From assembly GCA_021847425.1 (NCBI GenBank), contig JAJZRF010000004.1, positions 1-64,000 of the forward strand: DNA of 64,000 nt. Direction: 5' to 3'. The position numbers and the translations under genes were made by a program. The notes beneath the pieces were generated by a model that saw nothing but the letters and a program-made list of their open reading frames with translations, was not told the DNA's origin and made no database searches. This DNA is from Deltaproteobacteria bacterium. GTDB lineage: Bacteria; Desulfobacterota; Desulfobulbia; Desulfobulbales; Desulfurivibrionaceae. Below are positions 34,127 through 42,788 of the stretch, piece after piece. Each line of letters opens with the position of its first letter. Position 1 is the first letter of the stretch.

Positions 34127-35272
34127 GTGCAATCCTTTATCTATCAGAAAAACAACAGCTACTTCGCCCAGGTGGCGGAAAACGTCGAGCCCCTTGCCGA
34201 GCGCGAGCTTGCAGCCTTGGGCGCAACCCAGGTCAACCCGGTGTACCGGGGCGTCTATTTCACCGCCACTCCCGAGGTCCTGTACCGGATCGTCTACCAG
34301 ACCCGGCTCTGCACCCGGGTGCTGGCCCCGCTGCTCCATTTTGACTGCCACAGCACCAAGTATCTTTACAAGACCGCGCTGACCATCCCCTGGGTGGAGC
34401 TGTTCGACCGGGAGCAGACCTTTGTCATCACCGCCACGGTGAGCGACAGCCTGATCACCCATTCCCAGTACGCAGCCCTCTGCCTCAAGGACGCCATCGT
34501 CGATCAGTTCCAGGAGAAATTCGGCGCCAGGCCCAATGTGGACAAGCGCAACCCCGATCTGGTCTTCAACCTCCATATCCATAAAAACACGGCGGTGATC
34601 AGCCTCGACGCCTCGGGCGCCTCCCTGCACCGGCGGGGCTACCGGCAGGAAGCGGTGGAAGCGCCCATGCAGGAATCCTTGGCCGCCGCGATTCTTGACC
34701 TGACCCAATGGGACGGCGAGCGCAGGCTGATCGACCCGCTCTGCGGCTCTGGCACCTTGCTCTGCGAAGCTCTGATGCGGTATTGCCGGATTCCCGCCGC
34801 CTATCTGCGGGAGAGCTTCGGCTTCATGCGCATGCCCGACTTTGAGCCCGCGGCCTGGCAGCAGGTGAAGGAAGAGGCGGATGCGCAGATCCGCGCCCTG
34901 CCCGAGGGGCTGATTGGGGGCAGCGATGCCGCAAAACCGGCGGTGAAGGCGGCGCGGATCAACCTCGGTCAGCTCCCTTACGGCAAAGAGGTGGTGGTGC
35001 GCACCAGCCGCTTTCAGGATCTTGAGCCGATCAGCGAGGCGGTCATCGTCGCCAACCCGCCCTACGGGGTGAGGCTCGGAGCCCAGGAAGAGGCCGCCGC
35101 CCTGGTGGGGGAGCTGGGCAGTTTTCTCAAGCATAAATGCACCGGTTCCACGGCGTATCTCTATTTCGGCGACCGGGAGCTGGTGAAGAAGATCGGCCTC
35201 AAGCCCGCCTGGAAGAAGCCGCTCAGCAACGGCGGGCTGGACGGGGTGTTGGCCAAGTATGAGATGTATTGA
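34127..35272 (+). CDS. THUMP-domain class I methyltransferase, RlmL/TrmN-like
   Basis: A 381-residue protein. Residues 40-155 form a THUMP domain (RNA binding). The rest is a Rossmann methyltransferase with DPLCGSGTLLCEALM (SAM site) and VANPPYGVRLG (NPPY, the amino-methylation motif). This is the layout of RlmL N-terminal half and of archaeal/bacterial Trm14-type enzymes that make N2-methylguanosine in rRNA or tRNA. A GTG start (34127) is used, with GAGG upstream. Target nucleotide not determined. Confidence 0.9.
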   Translation: MQSFIYQKNNSYFAQVAENVEPLAERELAALGATQVNPVYRGVYFTATPEVLYRIVYQTRLCTRVLAPLLHFDCHSTKYLYKTALTIPWVELFDREQTFVITATVSDSLITHSQYAALCLKDAIVDQFQEKFGARPNVDKRNPDLVFNLHIHKNTAVISLDASGASLHRRGYRQEAVEAPMQESLAAAILDLTQWDGERRLIDPLCGSGTLLCEALMRYCRIPAAYLRESFGFMRMPDFEPAAWQQVKEEADAQIRALPEGLIGGSDAAKPAVKAARINLGQLPYGKEVVVRTSRFQDLEPISEAVIVANPPYGVRLGAQEEAAALVGELGSFLKHKCTGSTAYLYFGDRELVKKIGLKPAWKKPLSNGGLDGVLAKYEMY

Positions 35273-35279
35273 GCCGGGC

Positions 35280-35322
35280 GGGATCACACCCGGAAAAGAA
35301 AGGGCCGGGGTGCCTGGAAGTC
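35280..35322 (-). pseudogene. Remnant of the 3' end of a DOMON-like gene
   Basis: A 43-base stretch matches the last codons of the DOMON-like gene (37193-37235) at 40 of 43 positions. On the minus strand it would read DFQAPRPFLFRV then stop, against DFHAPRTFLLRV then stop. No more of the gene is found upstream of it. It sits just beyond the end of the GGDEF-EAL gene and suggests an old duplication of which only the tail survives. Confidence 0.6.
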
Positions 35323-35365
35323 TCGGCAGCGGCGGGCAACTGATGACCCGGCTACCGGTAACCGG

Positions 35366-36982
35366 TCAAGGAGAGACGGAGGCAGCATAGGGGGAAGTTC
35401 TCAGCCATTCTTCAAGTTCTTTTGCCTGCAGGGGCCTGCAGATATGGTACCCCTGCGCCAGGTCGCAATCCAGCTCCTTAAGCCGGGTTAATATCTCGGT
35501 CGATTCGACGCCTTCGGCAATTACTGCAAGGCCCATATTCTTGGCCAGATCGATGATGGCCCGGACAATGACTTCGTCGTTGTCGTCCTTGAGCATGTTT
35601 CTGACAAATGATTTGTCGATCTTCAGTTCCTCGGCGGGCAGCTGCTTGAGGTAGGCCAGCGATGAATAGCCGGTGCCGAAATCATCGATTGACAGCTGCA
35701 CGCCAAGGGCATGGAGGTTTGAGATAACTTCGTAGGTCCGGTCCGGGTCGAGCATCATGCTGGTTTCGGTGATTTCCAGCATCAGATCGGACGGTTCCAG
35801 TTGATATTTCTTGAGCAACTCCTTGATCAGTAAAGGAACGGAGATATTCTGCAGATCTTTGATCGAGAGATTTACGGAAACGGGGAGGTCAAGCCCCGCA
35901 TCCCGCCATGCCGCCCGCTGGGCGAGTGCGGCATTGAGAACCCATTTGCTCAAGGAGCGAATGATGCCCCCCTGCTCCGCCAGGGGAATGAACTGGTCCG
36001 GTGGGATTATCCCCAGTTCCGGATGATTCCAGCGAAGCAGCGCTTCAACTCCGTGAATCCGGTTGTTTTTGATATCGATTTTAGGTTGAAAATAGAGAGA
36101 CAGGTGTTCTTCCTTCCGGACCGCTTCGCGGAGATCGGTCAGCAGCATCAAGCGGTTGAGGGTGAACTGGTCCTGGGAAATGTCGTAGACCGCGTAGTGG
36201 GTTTCGGTTTTCTTGGCCGAATACATTGCGACATCAGCGTGCTGGAGCAGGGTGTCGCAATCGTTTCCATGTGTGGGATAGATGGCGATGCCGATACTGA
36301 TGCCGATGTTGAGGCTATGTCCTTCAATGACGAACGGCCGTTGCAGGGCTTCGGAAATTTTTCTGGAAACGATCTTGGCCTGTTCCGTATCCGCGTCCAA
36401 GGCCACGGAAAACTCATCGCCGCCCAAGCGGGCCAGGGTGTCGGACTCGCGGATGACTTCTTGCAGCCGTTCCGCTACCTTCTGCAGGAGGAAGTCGCCG
36501 TAGTGATGGCCCAGGGCGTCGTTTATCTCCTTGAAGCGGTTCAGATCCATGACCAGAATCGCCAGTGGTCGCAAATCTCGTTTGGCATGCAGGATCAACT
36601 GATTGATGCGTTCCAGCAGAAGGGTTCTGTTGGGCAGGTCGGTGAGATCGTCATGGAGGGCATTGTGTCGTTCCACGGCGGCGATCCTTTTGATGTTGTC
36701 AATGGCAGATCGACTCAAGCGGACAACGATAACGACAAAGATGCTGCCGCCGAAAAGGATAAGGGCGACGATAAAATCGCCGAAGGTGATGTGGGGCTGG
36801 AAGAGGAAATAGCAGAAGGTGGCGTAGCCGATGACAAAAAAATGGATGAGAACGAACAGGATATTCCAGCCGATGCGGTTTTCCTTGTCGAAACGACGGA
36901 TCAGGTGAACCGGAAGCAGGGCGCTGATCAGCAGGCTGATGCCGGCAACGACCATGGAAATGGAAAGAATGTGTTGGATCAT
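35366..36982 (-). CDS. Membrane GGDEF-EAL protein (c-di-GMP synthesis/turnover)
   Basis: A 538-residue protein with three hydrophobic segments (about 8-28, 40-60, 68-90), a GGDEF domain (about 105-265; intact RLGGDEF, I-site RESD five residues before) and an EAL domain (about 280-535). The EAL active site is complete (EALLRWNHPELG, VNLSIKDLQ, DDFGTGYSSLAYL, KIDKSFV, EGVES, QGYH). Both activities are therefore possible. No sensor domain besides the membrane region. It is followed downstream by the DOMON remnant. Confidence 0.95.
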   Translation of the reverse strand: MIQHILSISMVVAGISLLISALLPVHLIRRFDKENRIGWNILFVLIHFFVIGYATFCYFLFQPHITFGDFIVALILFGGSIFVVIVVRLSRSAIDNIKRIAAVERHNALHDDLTDLPNRTLLLERINQLILHAKRDLRPLAILVMDLNRFKEINDALGHHYGDFLLQKVAERLQEVIRESDTLARLGGDEFSVALDADTEQAKIVSRKISEALQRPFVIEGHSLNIGISIGIAIYPTHGNDCDTLLQHADVAMYSAKKTETHYAVYDISQDQFTLNRLMLLTDLREAVRKEEHLSLYFQPKIDIKNNRIHGVEALLRWNHPELGIIPPDQFIPLAEQGGIIRSLSKWVLNAALAQRAAWRDAGLDLPVSVNLSIKDLQNISVPLLIKELLKKYQLEPSDLMLEITETSMMLDPDRTYEVISNLHALGVQLSIDDFGTGYSSLAYLKQLPAEELKIDKSFVRNMLKDDNDEVIVRAIIDLAKNMGLAVIAEGVESTEILTRLKELDCDLAQGYHICRPLQAKELEEWLRTSPYAASVSP

Positions 36983-37196
36983 GTGTTGGGCATGCCCCGG
37001 TTGTTGGCTCCGTCTGCCTGTTCCGGCGACCAGGAGGAGCGCCGGAGCATCGTCACCGCGGGCAATGGCCCCTGCGGGAAGAGGATACGGTGACCGGAGG
37101 AAGTTTAGACATGCATGTCAGTATCATTATAAACAGTGTACCCAGGTTTGAGGAAAGAACAAGCAAAAAGGCGGCAGGCAAAAGGTTGCCGGGGGA

Positions 37197-37724
37197 TCAC
37201 ACCCGGAGAAGAAAGGTCCGGGGTGCGTGGAAGTCGGGCTTTGCTTTCGGGTGGGCAAGGGCCCAGTAGCTCAGCCGGGTATCCCGATGCAGGAGAACGG
37301 CGCTGACCCCAACCCGGAGGGGGGCGAGGCCGGCATGGAGAGTGCCGATCTCCAGTCCGGCGGTCAGGGAGAAGCTGTCCGCTGCAAGGGTTGTTTTGGT
37401 AAGCGGTTCGGCAACCCGGTCTTCCTGGCGCATTGCTGTCCGGTAATCCGCAAAGGCATAGACATTCCAGGCCCCGTTCGGGGCAAGGTTCAATTCCCGG
37501 TAGTTTTTTTCCCCTTCTTCGGCCCAGAACATCTCAAGGCAGGTGGACTGCCAGAGGTTGTCGCATCGTTTCCGCGCAATGGCTGTCGGCAGGATGAGAC
37601 CTCCCAGGTTCCCTTGCAGGAGAAAGGATAGGACAATGGTCCGGGGGGTGCGTTCGATGGTGCCGGAGATGGTTATTTCGCCGGAATCCTGGCCGGGAAA
37701 GGGGTGCAGGTTGAAGGAGGTCAT
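37197..37724 (-). CDS. DOMON-like domain protein
   Basis: A 175-residue beta-rich protein (MTSFNLHPFPGQDSGEITIS...). The phrase QSTCLEMFWAEEGEKNYRELNLAPNGAWNVYAF is the signature of DOMON-like proteins found near bacterial sugar enzymes. Its start overlaps the stop of the kinase-like gene (4 bases, ATGA), so the two are translated together. A sugar or haem ligand is usual for DOMON; not known here. Confidence 0.85.
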   Translation of the reverse strand: MTSFNLHPFPGQDSGEITISGTIERTPRTIVLSFLLQGNLGGLILPTAIARKRCDNLWQSTCLEMFWAEEGEKNYRELNLAPNGAWNVYAFADYRTAMRQEDRVAEPLTKTTLAADSFSLTAGLEIGTLHAGLAPLRVGVSAVLLHRDTRLSYWALAHPKAKPDFHAPRTFLLRV

Positions 37725-38818
37725 GTTTTTTGGAGATCCCGGACGATTTTTCTGATTTCCGTCTCCTGTGCCTCGATGCTCCGGCAGAGGGCGAACTGCA
37801 CCGTGGCGCGATGCAGGTTCTGTCCCGGCCTTCTGATCCGGAAATATATATCGCCGGCCAGATGGTCGGAAAAAAAGCGCACGCCCAGCTCAAAGGCGAT
37901 GAGGTGGACGGCGTCATGGATGTACTGGTAGTCAAAGGGAGAAAAAAACGACGCGACCTGGGGCAGGTATCCGCGAAGGATGGCACCGCAGTAAGCAAGA
38001 TTGAACGAAACCTTGGCCAAGTCCGCGTCCTCTCCGGCCGGATTGCAGCAGGAGCGGAGACAGTCGCCGATATCGTAATGGAGTAACCCGGGTTTGACGG
38101 TGTCCAAGTCGATGAGGCTCACCGCCTGGCCGGTATCGTGGGCAAAGAGGATATTGGCCAGCTTGGGATCGCCGTGGATCGGGCAGGGCAGCAGTTCTCC
38201 CCGTGCCCGCGCAGCTTCGAGTACCTCGCCCCCCTCTTGCTGCTCGGCAATGAAGCGGTGACAGAAAAGCGCCTCGGTTGAGAGATCGGGCCGGGGAGGA
38301 TCTGCGGCAAGCACCGTATAGTGGGCCAGATAGCCGGGGGTGACATGGAAGCCGGGCAGGGTGTCGTGCAGCAAGTGCACGGGCAGGTCATGGATCAGTC
38401 CATGGAAGAATCCCAGCCCCCGGCCAGCTTCTTCGGCCTGGGCCTCGCTTTTGATGGTGGCGAAATTCTCGGTGTCGGCGATAAAGGTCTGTACCCGCCA
38501 CAAGGCCCCGTCGTGCTCCCGGTAATAATCGGTCCCTCTACGGGTGGGGATGATGGCCGGCAGCTCCCAGCGGTGGTTCGAGCGTACCAGCAGTTTGGGG
38601 CGGACATGGTCGTCGAGAACCCGGAGGTTGTGCATGATTCTTTCCGGCTCCGGGAAGACCGCGGGATTAAGGCGTTGCAGGATGAAGTCCAGGACGGTCC
38701 GGCCGCCCGTGACCCGGACCAGATAGGTGTCGTTCACATTGCCGGTGCCGTATTCGCGCACGAAGAGGATCTCTCCGGGGAAAACGAACTGGCGGGCTAT
38801 GGCGGCAAGATCGGTCAC
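37721..38818 (-). CDS. APH-family phosphotransferase, NahK-like sugar kinase
   Basis: A 365-residue aminoglycoside-phosphotransferase-fold kinase. The catalytic loop is PIHGDPKLANILF (about 214-226) and the metal site LIDLDTVKPGLLHYDIGD. The opening GTGNVNDTYLV and the LDTVKPG phrase match N-acetylhexosamine 1-kinase/MtnK-like relatives. It would phosphorylate a small sugar or alcohol at a hydroxyl group. It overlaps the DOMON-like gene and is preceded by a cupin gene 24 bases upstream, so the three form an operon. Confidence 0.87.
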   Translation of the reverse strand: MTDLAAIARQFVFPGEILFVREYGTGNVNDTYLVRVTGGRTVLDFILQRLNPAVFPEPERIMHNLRVLDDHVRPKLLVRSNHRWELPAIIPTRRGTDYYREHDGALWRVQTFIADTENFATIKSEAQAEEAGRGLGFFHGLIHDLPVHLLHDTLPGFHVTPGYLAHYTVLAADPPRPDLSTEALFCHRFIAEQQEGGEVLEAARARGELLPCPIHGDPKLANILFAHDTGQAVSLIDLDTVKPGLLHYDIGDCLRSCCNPAGEDADLAKVSFNLAYCGAILRGYLPQVASFFSPFDYQYIHDAVHLIAFELGVRFFSDHLAGDIYFRIRRPGQNLHRATVQFALCRSIEAQETEIRKIVRDLQKT

Positions 38819-38842
38819 GGATGATTTCAGGGGCAGTCCGTG

Positions 38843-39109
38843 TTAGCGGAACAGATAATGCTTGCGAACCGCGGTATGTACCTGCCACTGGCAATCCAAC
38901 CCCTTAGGAAAGGTCACGTAATCGCCGGGGAAGATGCACACGGTCTGATCCTCCGAGGTTACGGTGATTTCGCCTTCCAGGATATAGCAGGATTCTTCCT
39001 GGTCATAATGCCAGGGAAAGGTCGAGGGCTCACACTGCCAGATCGGCCATTCGTTAATGCGCAGGGCCTCGCGTTTTTTGGGGGAGAGTTTTTCAATGGT
39101 GATGGGCAT
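38843..39109 (-). CDS. Cupin-domain protein
   Basis: An 88-residue single cupin. Metal-site residues lie in PWHYDQEESCYILEGE and FPGDYVTFPKGL. GAGGA stands 7 nt before the ATG at 39109; a GTG eight codons earlier is possible. These small 'DUF861/EutQ-like' cupins often bind a metal and a sugar or ethanolamine product. The kinase-like gene follows by 24 bases. Confidence 0.85.
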   Translation of the reverse strand: MPITIEKLSPKKREALRINEWPIWQCEPSTFPWHYDQEESCYILEGEITVTSEDQTVCIFPGDYVTFPKGLDCQWQVHTAVRKHYLFR

Positions 39110-39318
39110 GGAGCGTTCCTCGTCGATGGTCACGGAGTGATTATTGTTAACTGATAGCCGTGGACTCTGTATTTGTCAATTCTTAAGACCAGGGACGCGG
39201 GGTAAGGCTTGCCAAAAAAAATAACCCCGGATATAAAAATGGGAGGAACAGGGATGATTCGGCAATTACGGGCAGGGATTGGCAGGGTTGCCTGCCGGGG
39301 TCCACAGGGGGACAGACG

Positions 39319-39714
39319 ATGGACGGTTTTCATGAAAAAAGAAAAGAAGTGCGGGTGTATTTTTCTCCGGAAGAAAATATTTGCGGGGTCTTTGTTTTTC
39401 CTGATTTCGGGCGGTTTTCCTTTTCCGCCCTGATTCTTGATCTGAGCCTGGGCGGGATGCATTTCACCGTGAAACGGGAGAAGTGGAATTCCTTGGAGCT
39501 TGGGTGCCAGCTCGTTCTTGCCCGGCTCAGCAAGGGGGAGGATGTTTTGTGCGACAGGGCCATACCGCTTACGGTGCGCTGGGTGCTGGACCTCCCGATG
39601 GTGAGCAGTGTCAGCGTTGGCTGTGAGTTTGACGGGCTGGCGGAAGATGGCCGGAAGTTGCTGCACTCTTTTCTGGCGGAGAAACTTGCCGCCTGTCAGG
39701 GCAACGATTGCTGA
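39319..39714 (+). CDS. PilZ-domain c-di-GMP receptor
   Basis: A 131-residue protein made of one PilZ domain. The N-terminal motif is KRKEVRVYF (R-x-x-x-R type) and the second motif LDLSLGGMHF ([D/N]-x-S-x-x-G), the two c-di-GMP contact sites. AGGGGG stands 7 nt before the ATG. It would respond to the cyclases and phosphodiesterases coded nearby. Target unknown. The 3' end overlaps a small antisense frame at 39611-39946. Confidence 0.93.
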   Translation: MDGFHEKRKEVRVYFSPEENICGVFVFPDFGRFSFSALILDLSLGGMHFTVKREKWNSLELGCQLVLARLSKGEDVLCDRAIPLTVRWVLDLPMVSSVSVGCEFDGLAEDGRKLLHSFLAEKLAACQGNDC

Positions 39715-39946
39715 GCGGGTTTACCCGCCGGTTCACGGACCAGGCGAAAAGGCTGAGGAAATCATCCTCGTTTGGGAATATATCGTCCGGCACCAGCCCC
39801 TGCCCCATGTCCAGCGTCGCTCTGTAACGAGCGCAATCGCCGAAGTTTCCAGCGCAATAACGGTTTGTGAAATATTCGTGCATTTCCTTCTCCTTGTCAT
39901 GCAGAACAAAGAAAACGCAGTTTCTTGCAAGATTGCAATGGGTCAT
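39611..39946 (-). CDS. Small Cys-containing hypothetical protein
   Basis: A 111-codon frame. The first 70 residues look real (CNLARNCVFF...YFTNRYCAGNFGDCARY...GLVPDDIFPNE): small Cys proteins of this pattern are frequent in Desulfobacterota. The last 35 codons run antisense to the end of the PilZ gene and look like unselected sequence; the natural stop may have been lost. No function known. Confidence 0.55.
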   Translation of the reverse strand: MTHCNLARNCVFFVLHDKEKEMHEYFTNRYCAGNFGDCARYRATLDMGQGLVPDDIFPNEDDFLSLFAWSVNRRVNPLSNRCPDRRQVSPPEKSAATSGHLPPARQTHSQR

Positions 39947-40079
39947 GCTGGGTTCCTCTTTTTGCTAATGCCAGGTGCATTGGTCCAACTCCCTGACACT
40001 GTACCCGAGATGGGTTGGGAAATATATGGGGGGAAGTCTGTAAATCGCAATGGGGGAAGGTCTGTATCTTGTCGGGAGA

Positions 40080-41309
40080 TCAGGTGATGCCGAGCACCTT
40101 CAGCGGGTTGATTCGCCAACGTTTGCTGGACTCGTAGCTGATAATGCGATCCTCGCCGCCCTTGCCGTTGGGCCGGGAAAGATCAATGTCTTTCTGGCTG
40201 ATCGCCCAGTCGTGCCTGGTGTCATAAATAACGCGAACCACGGGGCGCAGCAGGTTGTCTGTCGATTCCACCACCACGCCGAGCATGCCGCTTTCCAGCT
40301 GCACCAGGGTTCCGGCCGGGTAGATGCCGATGCAGCGGATAAAGCGGTGCACCAGTTCTTCGTTGAAATGGCTGCGGCTCCAGCCATAGAGTTTGCGCAG
40401 CACCTCGACCTGGTCGATGCCGTTGCGGTAACAGCGGTCCGAGGTCAGGGCGTCAAATACATCGGCAATGGCGGCCATCTGTCCGCCCAGGCTGATGGCG
40501 TCACCGGAAAGTTCGTGGGGATAGCCGGTGCCGTCGAACCGCTCGTGGTGTTCCATGGCTATCTGTGCTGCAGACAGGGGAATGTCGTGGGTGGTGGCCA
40601 GGATTTCTTTGCAAAGGATTACATGTTGCTGGATTTTTTTAAATTCATCATCGTTGAGGGCTCCGGGTTTATTGAGGATGGCCAGGGGCACGGCCATTTT
40701 GCCCACGTCGTGCAAAAGCCCGCCAAGGCCGATGGCCCTGGTGGTTTCCTGGTCAAAGTTCATGGCCCGGCAGAAAGCCAGGAGCAGGACGCCCACGCTC
40801 ACCGAATGGTCGAAGGTGTATTCATCCTTCTTGCGTAGGCGCATGAGCAGGAAGAGCGCATCCTTGTTGTGGCAGATGGAGTTGTCCAGCTCGCTTACCG
40901 CCGCCTCGGCCTCCCCGGTCTGGATCTTTTTTCCGGCCTGCACGTCGGCAAGGATGTTCTTCGCGGCTTGGCTTGCCCGCTGCCGTACTTTTTGAGCCCG
41001 GACAATCTCATGGCTGACCGGGATATGCCTCAGTTCGCGGTCAACCCGCGCGGTGTGCGGGGTGACCATGTGCTCGAAGGCCACGGGCGGCGGAGGCCTT
41101 TCCTGCTCAAGCCGGGCCGGGACGGGCGCGGGAAGCTGGTCGTCCTCGATGTAGACATGGGTGACGCCCCAGATTTTGAGGCGTTCTATATCGCCCGGGG
41201 TTTTGATCTTTTTACTGTTGAAGATAAAGGGGTGGTCCAGCCAGCCGCAATCAAAACGTTCGATGTGCATACCGGGCTGGAGTTCGTCGATGGGAACCTT
41301 CTTGATCAT
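40080..41309 (-). CDS. HD-GYP c-di-GMP phosphodiesterase with DUF3391 domain
   Basis: A 409-residue protein. Residues 1-115 are a DUF3391 region (MIKKVPIDELQPGMHIERFDCGWLDHPF). An HD-GYP domain follows (about 155-330): the metal site GGLLHDVGK and HHERFDGTGYP, complete. It would hydrolyse c-di-GMP to GMP. A longer frame to 41453 exists but the sequence before 41309 has no domain character. Signal unknown; in the region with PilZ and GGDEF-EAL genes. Confidence 0.92.
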   Translation of the reverse strand: MIKKVPIDELQPGMHIERFDCGWLDHPFIFNSKKIKTPGDIERLKIWGVTHVYIEDDQLPAPVPARLEQERPPPPVAFEHMVTPHTARVDRELRHIPVSHEIVRAQKVRQRASQAAKNILADVQAGKKIQTGEAEAAVSELDNSICHNKDALFLLMRLRKKDEYTFDHSVSVGVLLLAFCRAMNFDQETTRAIGLGGLLHDVGKMAVPLAILNKPGALNDDEFKKIQQHVILCKEILATTHDIPLSAAQIAMEHHERFDGTGYPHELSGDAISLGGQMAAIADVFDALTSDRCYRNGIDQVEVLRKLYGWSRSHFNEELVHRFIRCIGIYPAGTLVQLESGMLGVVVESTDNLLRPVVRVIYDTRHDWAISQKDIDLSRPNGKGGEDRIISYESSKRWRINPLKVLGIT

Positions 41310-41456
41310 GGCGGCTCGGGCTGACGGCGTTATGGTTGCAGGGCGGATTGCGGAGTCCACTGCAATCAGTATACGCCATGGCCCGGTGGGGAGCAAGATG
41401 GTTGCCCCGACGCCCAGGTAAAATGAGGGGGGCCGACTGGTGCCGGCCTCCATTCC

Positions 41457-41672
41457 CTACAGGGTCAAGGTTTTGCCTTGCCTGATAAAGGTGGGGATGG
41501 CGAGATATCTTTCCCGTGCGAGGTTTCTTGGCAGCCTGGCGACCGTTTCGGGGGCGGGGCGATTTTTTTCATTTTTCCCTGCCTGCCGCGGCATGGAGAA
41601 AAAAGGCGTTGCGACACACCGGTTGAGTGCTGCGAAAAATTCGTGTCTGAATCCGCGATTTTTGTAAAACAT
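41457..41672 (-). CDS. Small basic hypothetical protein
   Basis: A 71-codon frame with an excellent ribosome site (GGAGG, 6 nt before ATG). The product begins MFYKNRGFRHEFFAALNRC and ends FIRQGKTLTL, is basic, and has one Cys. It is divergent from the WYL regulator, with the palindromic operator between them. Reality is inferred from the ribosome site and position; no family recognised. Confidence 0.5.
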   Translation of the reverse strand: MFYKNRGFRHEFFAALNRCVATPFFSMPRQAGKNEKNRPAPETVARLPRNLARERYLAIPTFIRQGKTLTL

Positions 41673-41698
41673 TGTTTTCCTCCAGATGAAAAGTTGTC

Positions 41699-41758
41699 TT
41701 GTGTTTTCTTCTGGTGAGAGCCTATCATGGCAGGTAGGACAAATGATGTCCTACCTGC
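41699..41758 (+). promoter_or_regulatory. WYL-regulator promoter and palindromic operator
   Basis: A perfect inverted repeat with 12-base arms (GCAGGTAGGACA, 41730-41741, and its complement 41747-41758) and a five-base spacer. Directly upstream are TATCAT (41723-41728) and, 18 bases before, TTGTGT, a possible promoter. The palindrome begins one base after the -10, that is around the transcription start. It lies 20 bases before the WYL gene and in the space shared with the minus-strand small gene. Confidence 0.75.
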
Positions 41759-41778
41759 AAATTTTTTTGAATACCGAG

Positions 41779-42786
41779 ATGGCAAAAGACAAGACCCAGC
41801 TTTTACGATTGCTGTTCATAGATCGCAAGATCCGCGAGGGGATGCGGAGCGGGATCAAGGCGAACTGCACTTCCATGGCCGCAGAGTACGAGGTGAGCGC
41901 CAAGAGTATCCTGCGGGATATCGATTATTTGCGAAGTCAGCGTGATGCGCCCATCGCCTACGACGCCAAGGCGCGGGGCTATTATTATACCGAGGAAAAT
42001 TATGCCCTGCCCGCCCTGAGCCTGAACGAGAGCGATCTGTTTGCCATCTGCATCGCGGAAAAAGCCTTGCGAATGCATGAAGATACGCCCATCTACCGGA
42101 AGTTGCAGAAGGTGTTCCGGAAAATCGAGGCTTCCCTGCCCGAGAAAGTCTCCATCCATCCAGCCTGGGTGGAAAGCAAGCTGTCGGTGATTCCGGAGCA
42201 GCAAACCAGGCTTGCCCCGGAGGTATGGGAAGTTGTCTCGGCTGGTTTAAGCAAAAACCAGACGGTGGCCATTTCCTACCGCAAGCCAGGCGGGCGGAAG
42301 AGCACGGCTCGGCGGGTTGATCCCTGCCATTTGGCGCGTTATCAGGGGGAGTGGTACCTCGTCGGCTATTGTCATCTGCGCGGCGGGATTGTAACCTTTG
42401 CCATGTCCCGGATAGAAACGGCTCTCCTTCTGGAGCAACGGTTTGCCGTGCCCGAGGGATTTGACCCTGCGCGCTATGCCGGCTCGCAATTCGGTATTTT
42501 CAGCGGGGGACGCGAGGTCTTGGTGAAGATTTGCTTTTCCAGGGTGCATGCTCCGTATGTTTTGGAGCGGGAATGGCACCCCAGGCAGACCCTGGCCCGG
42601 AAAAAAGATGGGAGCGTGGTGCTCGGTTTTCCGGCGCACCATCTCTATGAGGTCAAGCGCTGGGTTCTCTCCTGGGGGAGCGGGGTAAAAGCCCTTGCCC
42701 CAAAGGAGTTGGCCGATTCGGTGCAAAAGGAGTTGGCGGCCGCTCTGGCCGATTACGGCGGGGCCAAGAAGAGGGTGGAGTCGTGA
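41779..42786 (+). CDS. WYL-domain transcriptional regulator
   Basis: A 335-residue regulator: an N-terminal winged helix (about 5-60; CTSMAAEYEVSAKSILRDIDYL), a WYL domain (about 145-225, with YQGEWYLVGYC and the RIE segment) and a C-terminal WCX part (about 240-320). WYL proteins bind nucleic acid or nucleotide ligands and often control defence or DNA-damage genes. No defence gene is next to it; it overlaps by a few bases with the NlpC/P60 gene and probably regulates itself through the upstream palindrome. Confidence 0.9.
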   Translation: MAKDKTQLLRLLFIDRKIREGMRSGIKANCTSMAAEYEVSAKSILRDIDYLRSQRDAPIAYDAKARGYYYTEENYALPALSLNESDLFAICIAEKALRMHEDTPIYRKLQKVFRKIEASLPEKVSIHPAWVESKLSVIPEQQTRLAPEVWEVVSAGLSKNQTVAISYRKPGGRKSTARRVDPCHLARYQGEWYLVGYCHLRGGIVTFAMSRIETALLLEQRFAVPEGFDPARYAGSQFGIFSGGREVLVKICFSRVHAPYVLEREWHPRQTLARKKDGSVVLGFPAHHLYEVKRWVLSWGSGVKALAPKELADSVQKELAAALADYGGAKKRVES

Positions 42787-42788
42787 AC

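Noticed and set aside
39209-39433. Small leader frame upstream of the PilZ gene
   Set aside because: It overlaps the PilZ start in another frame and has no conserved feature.
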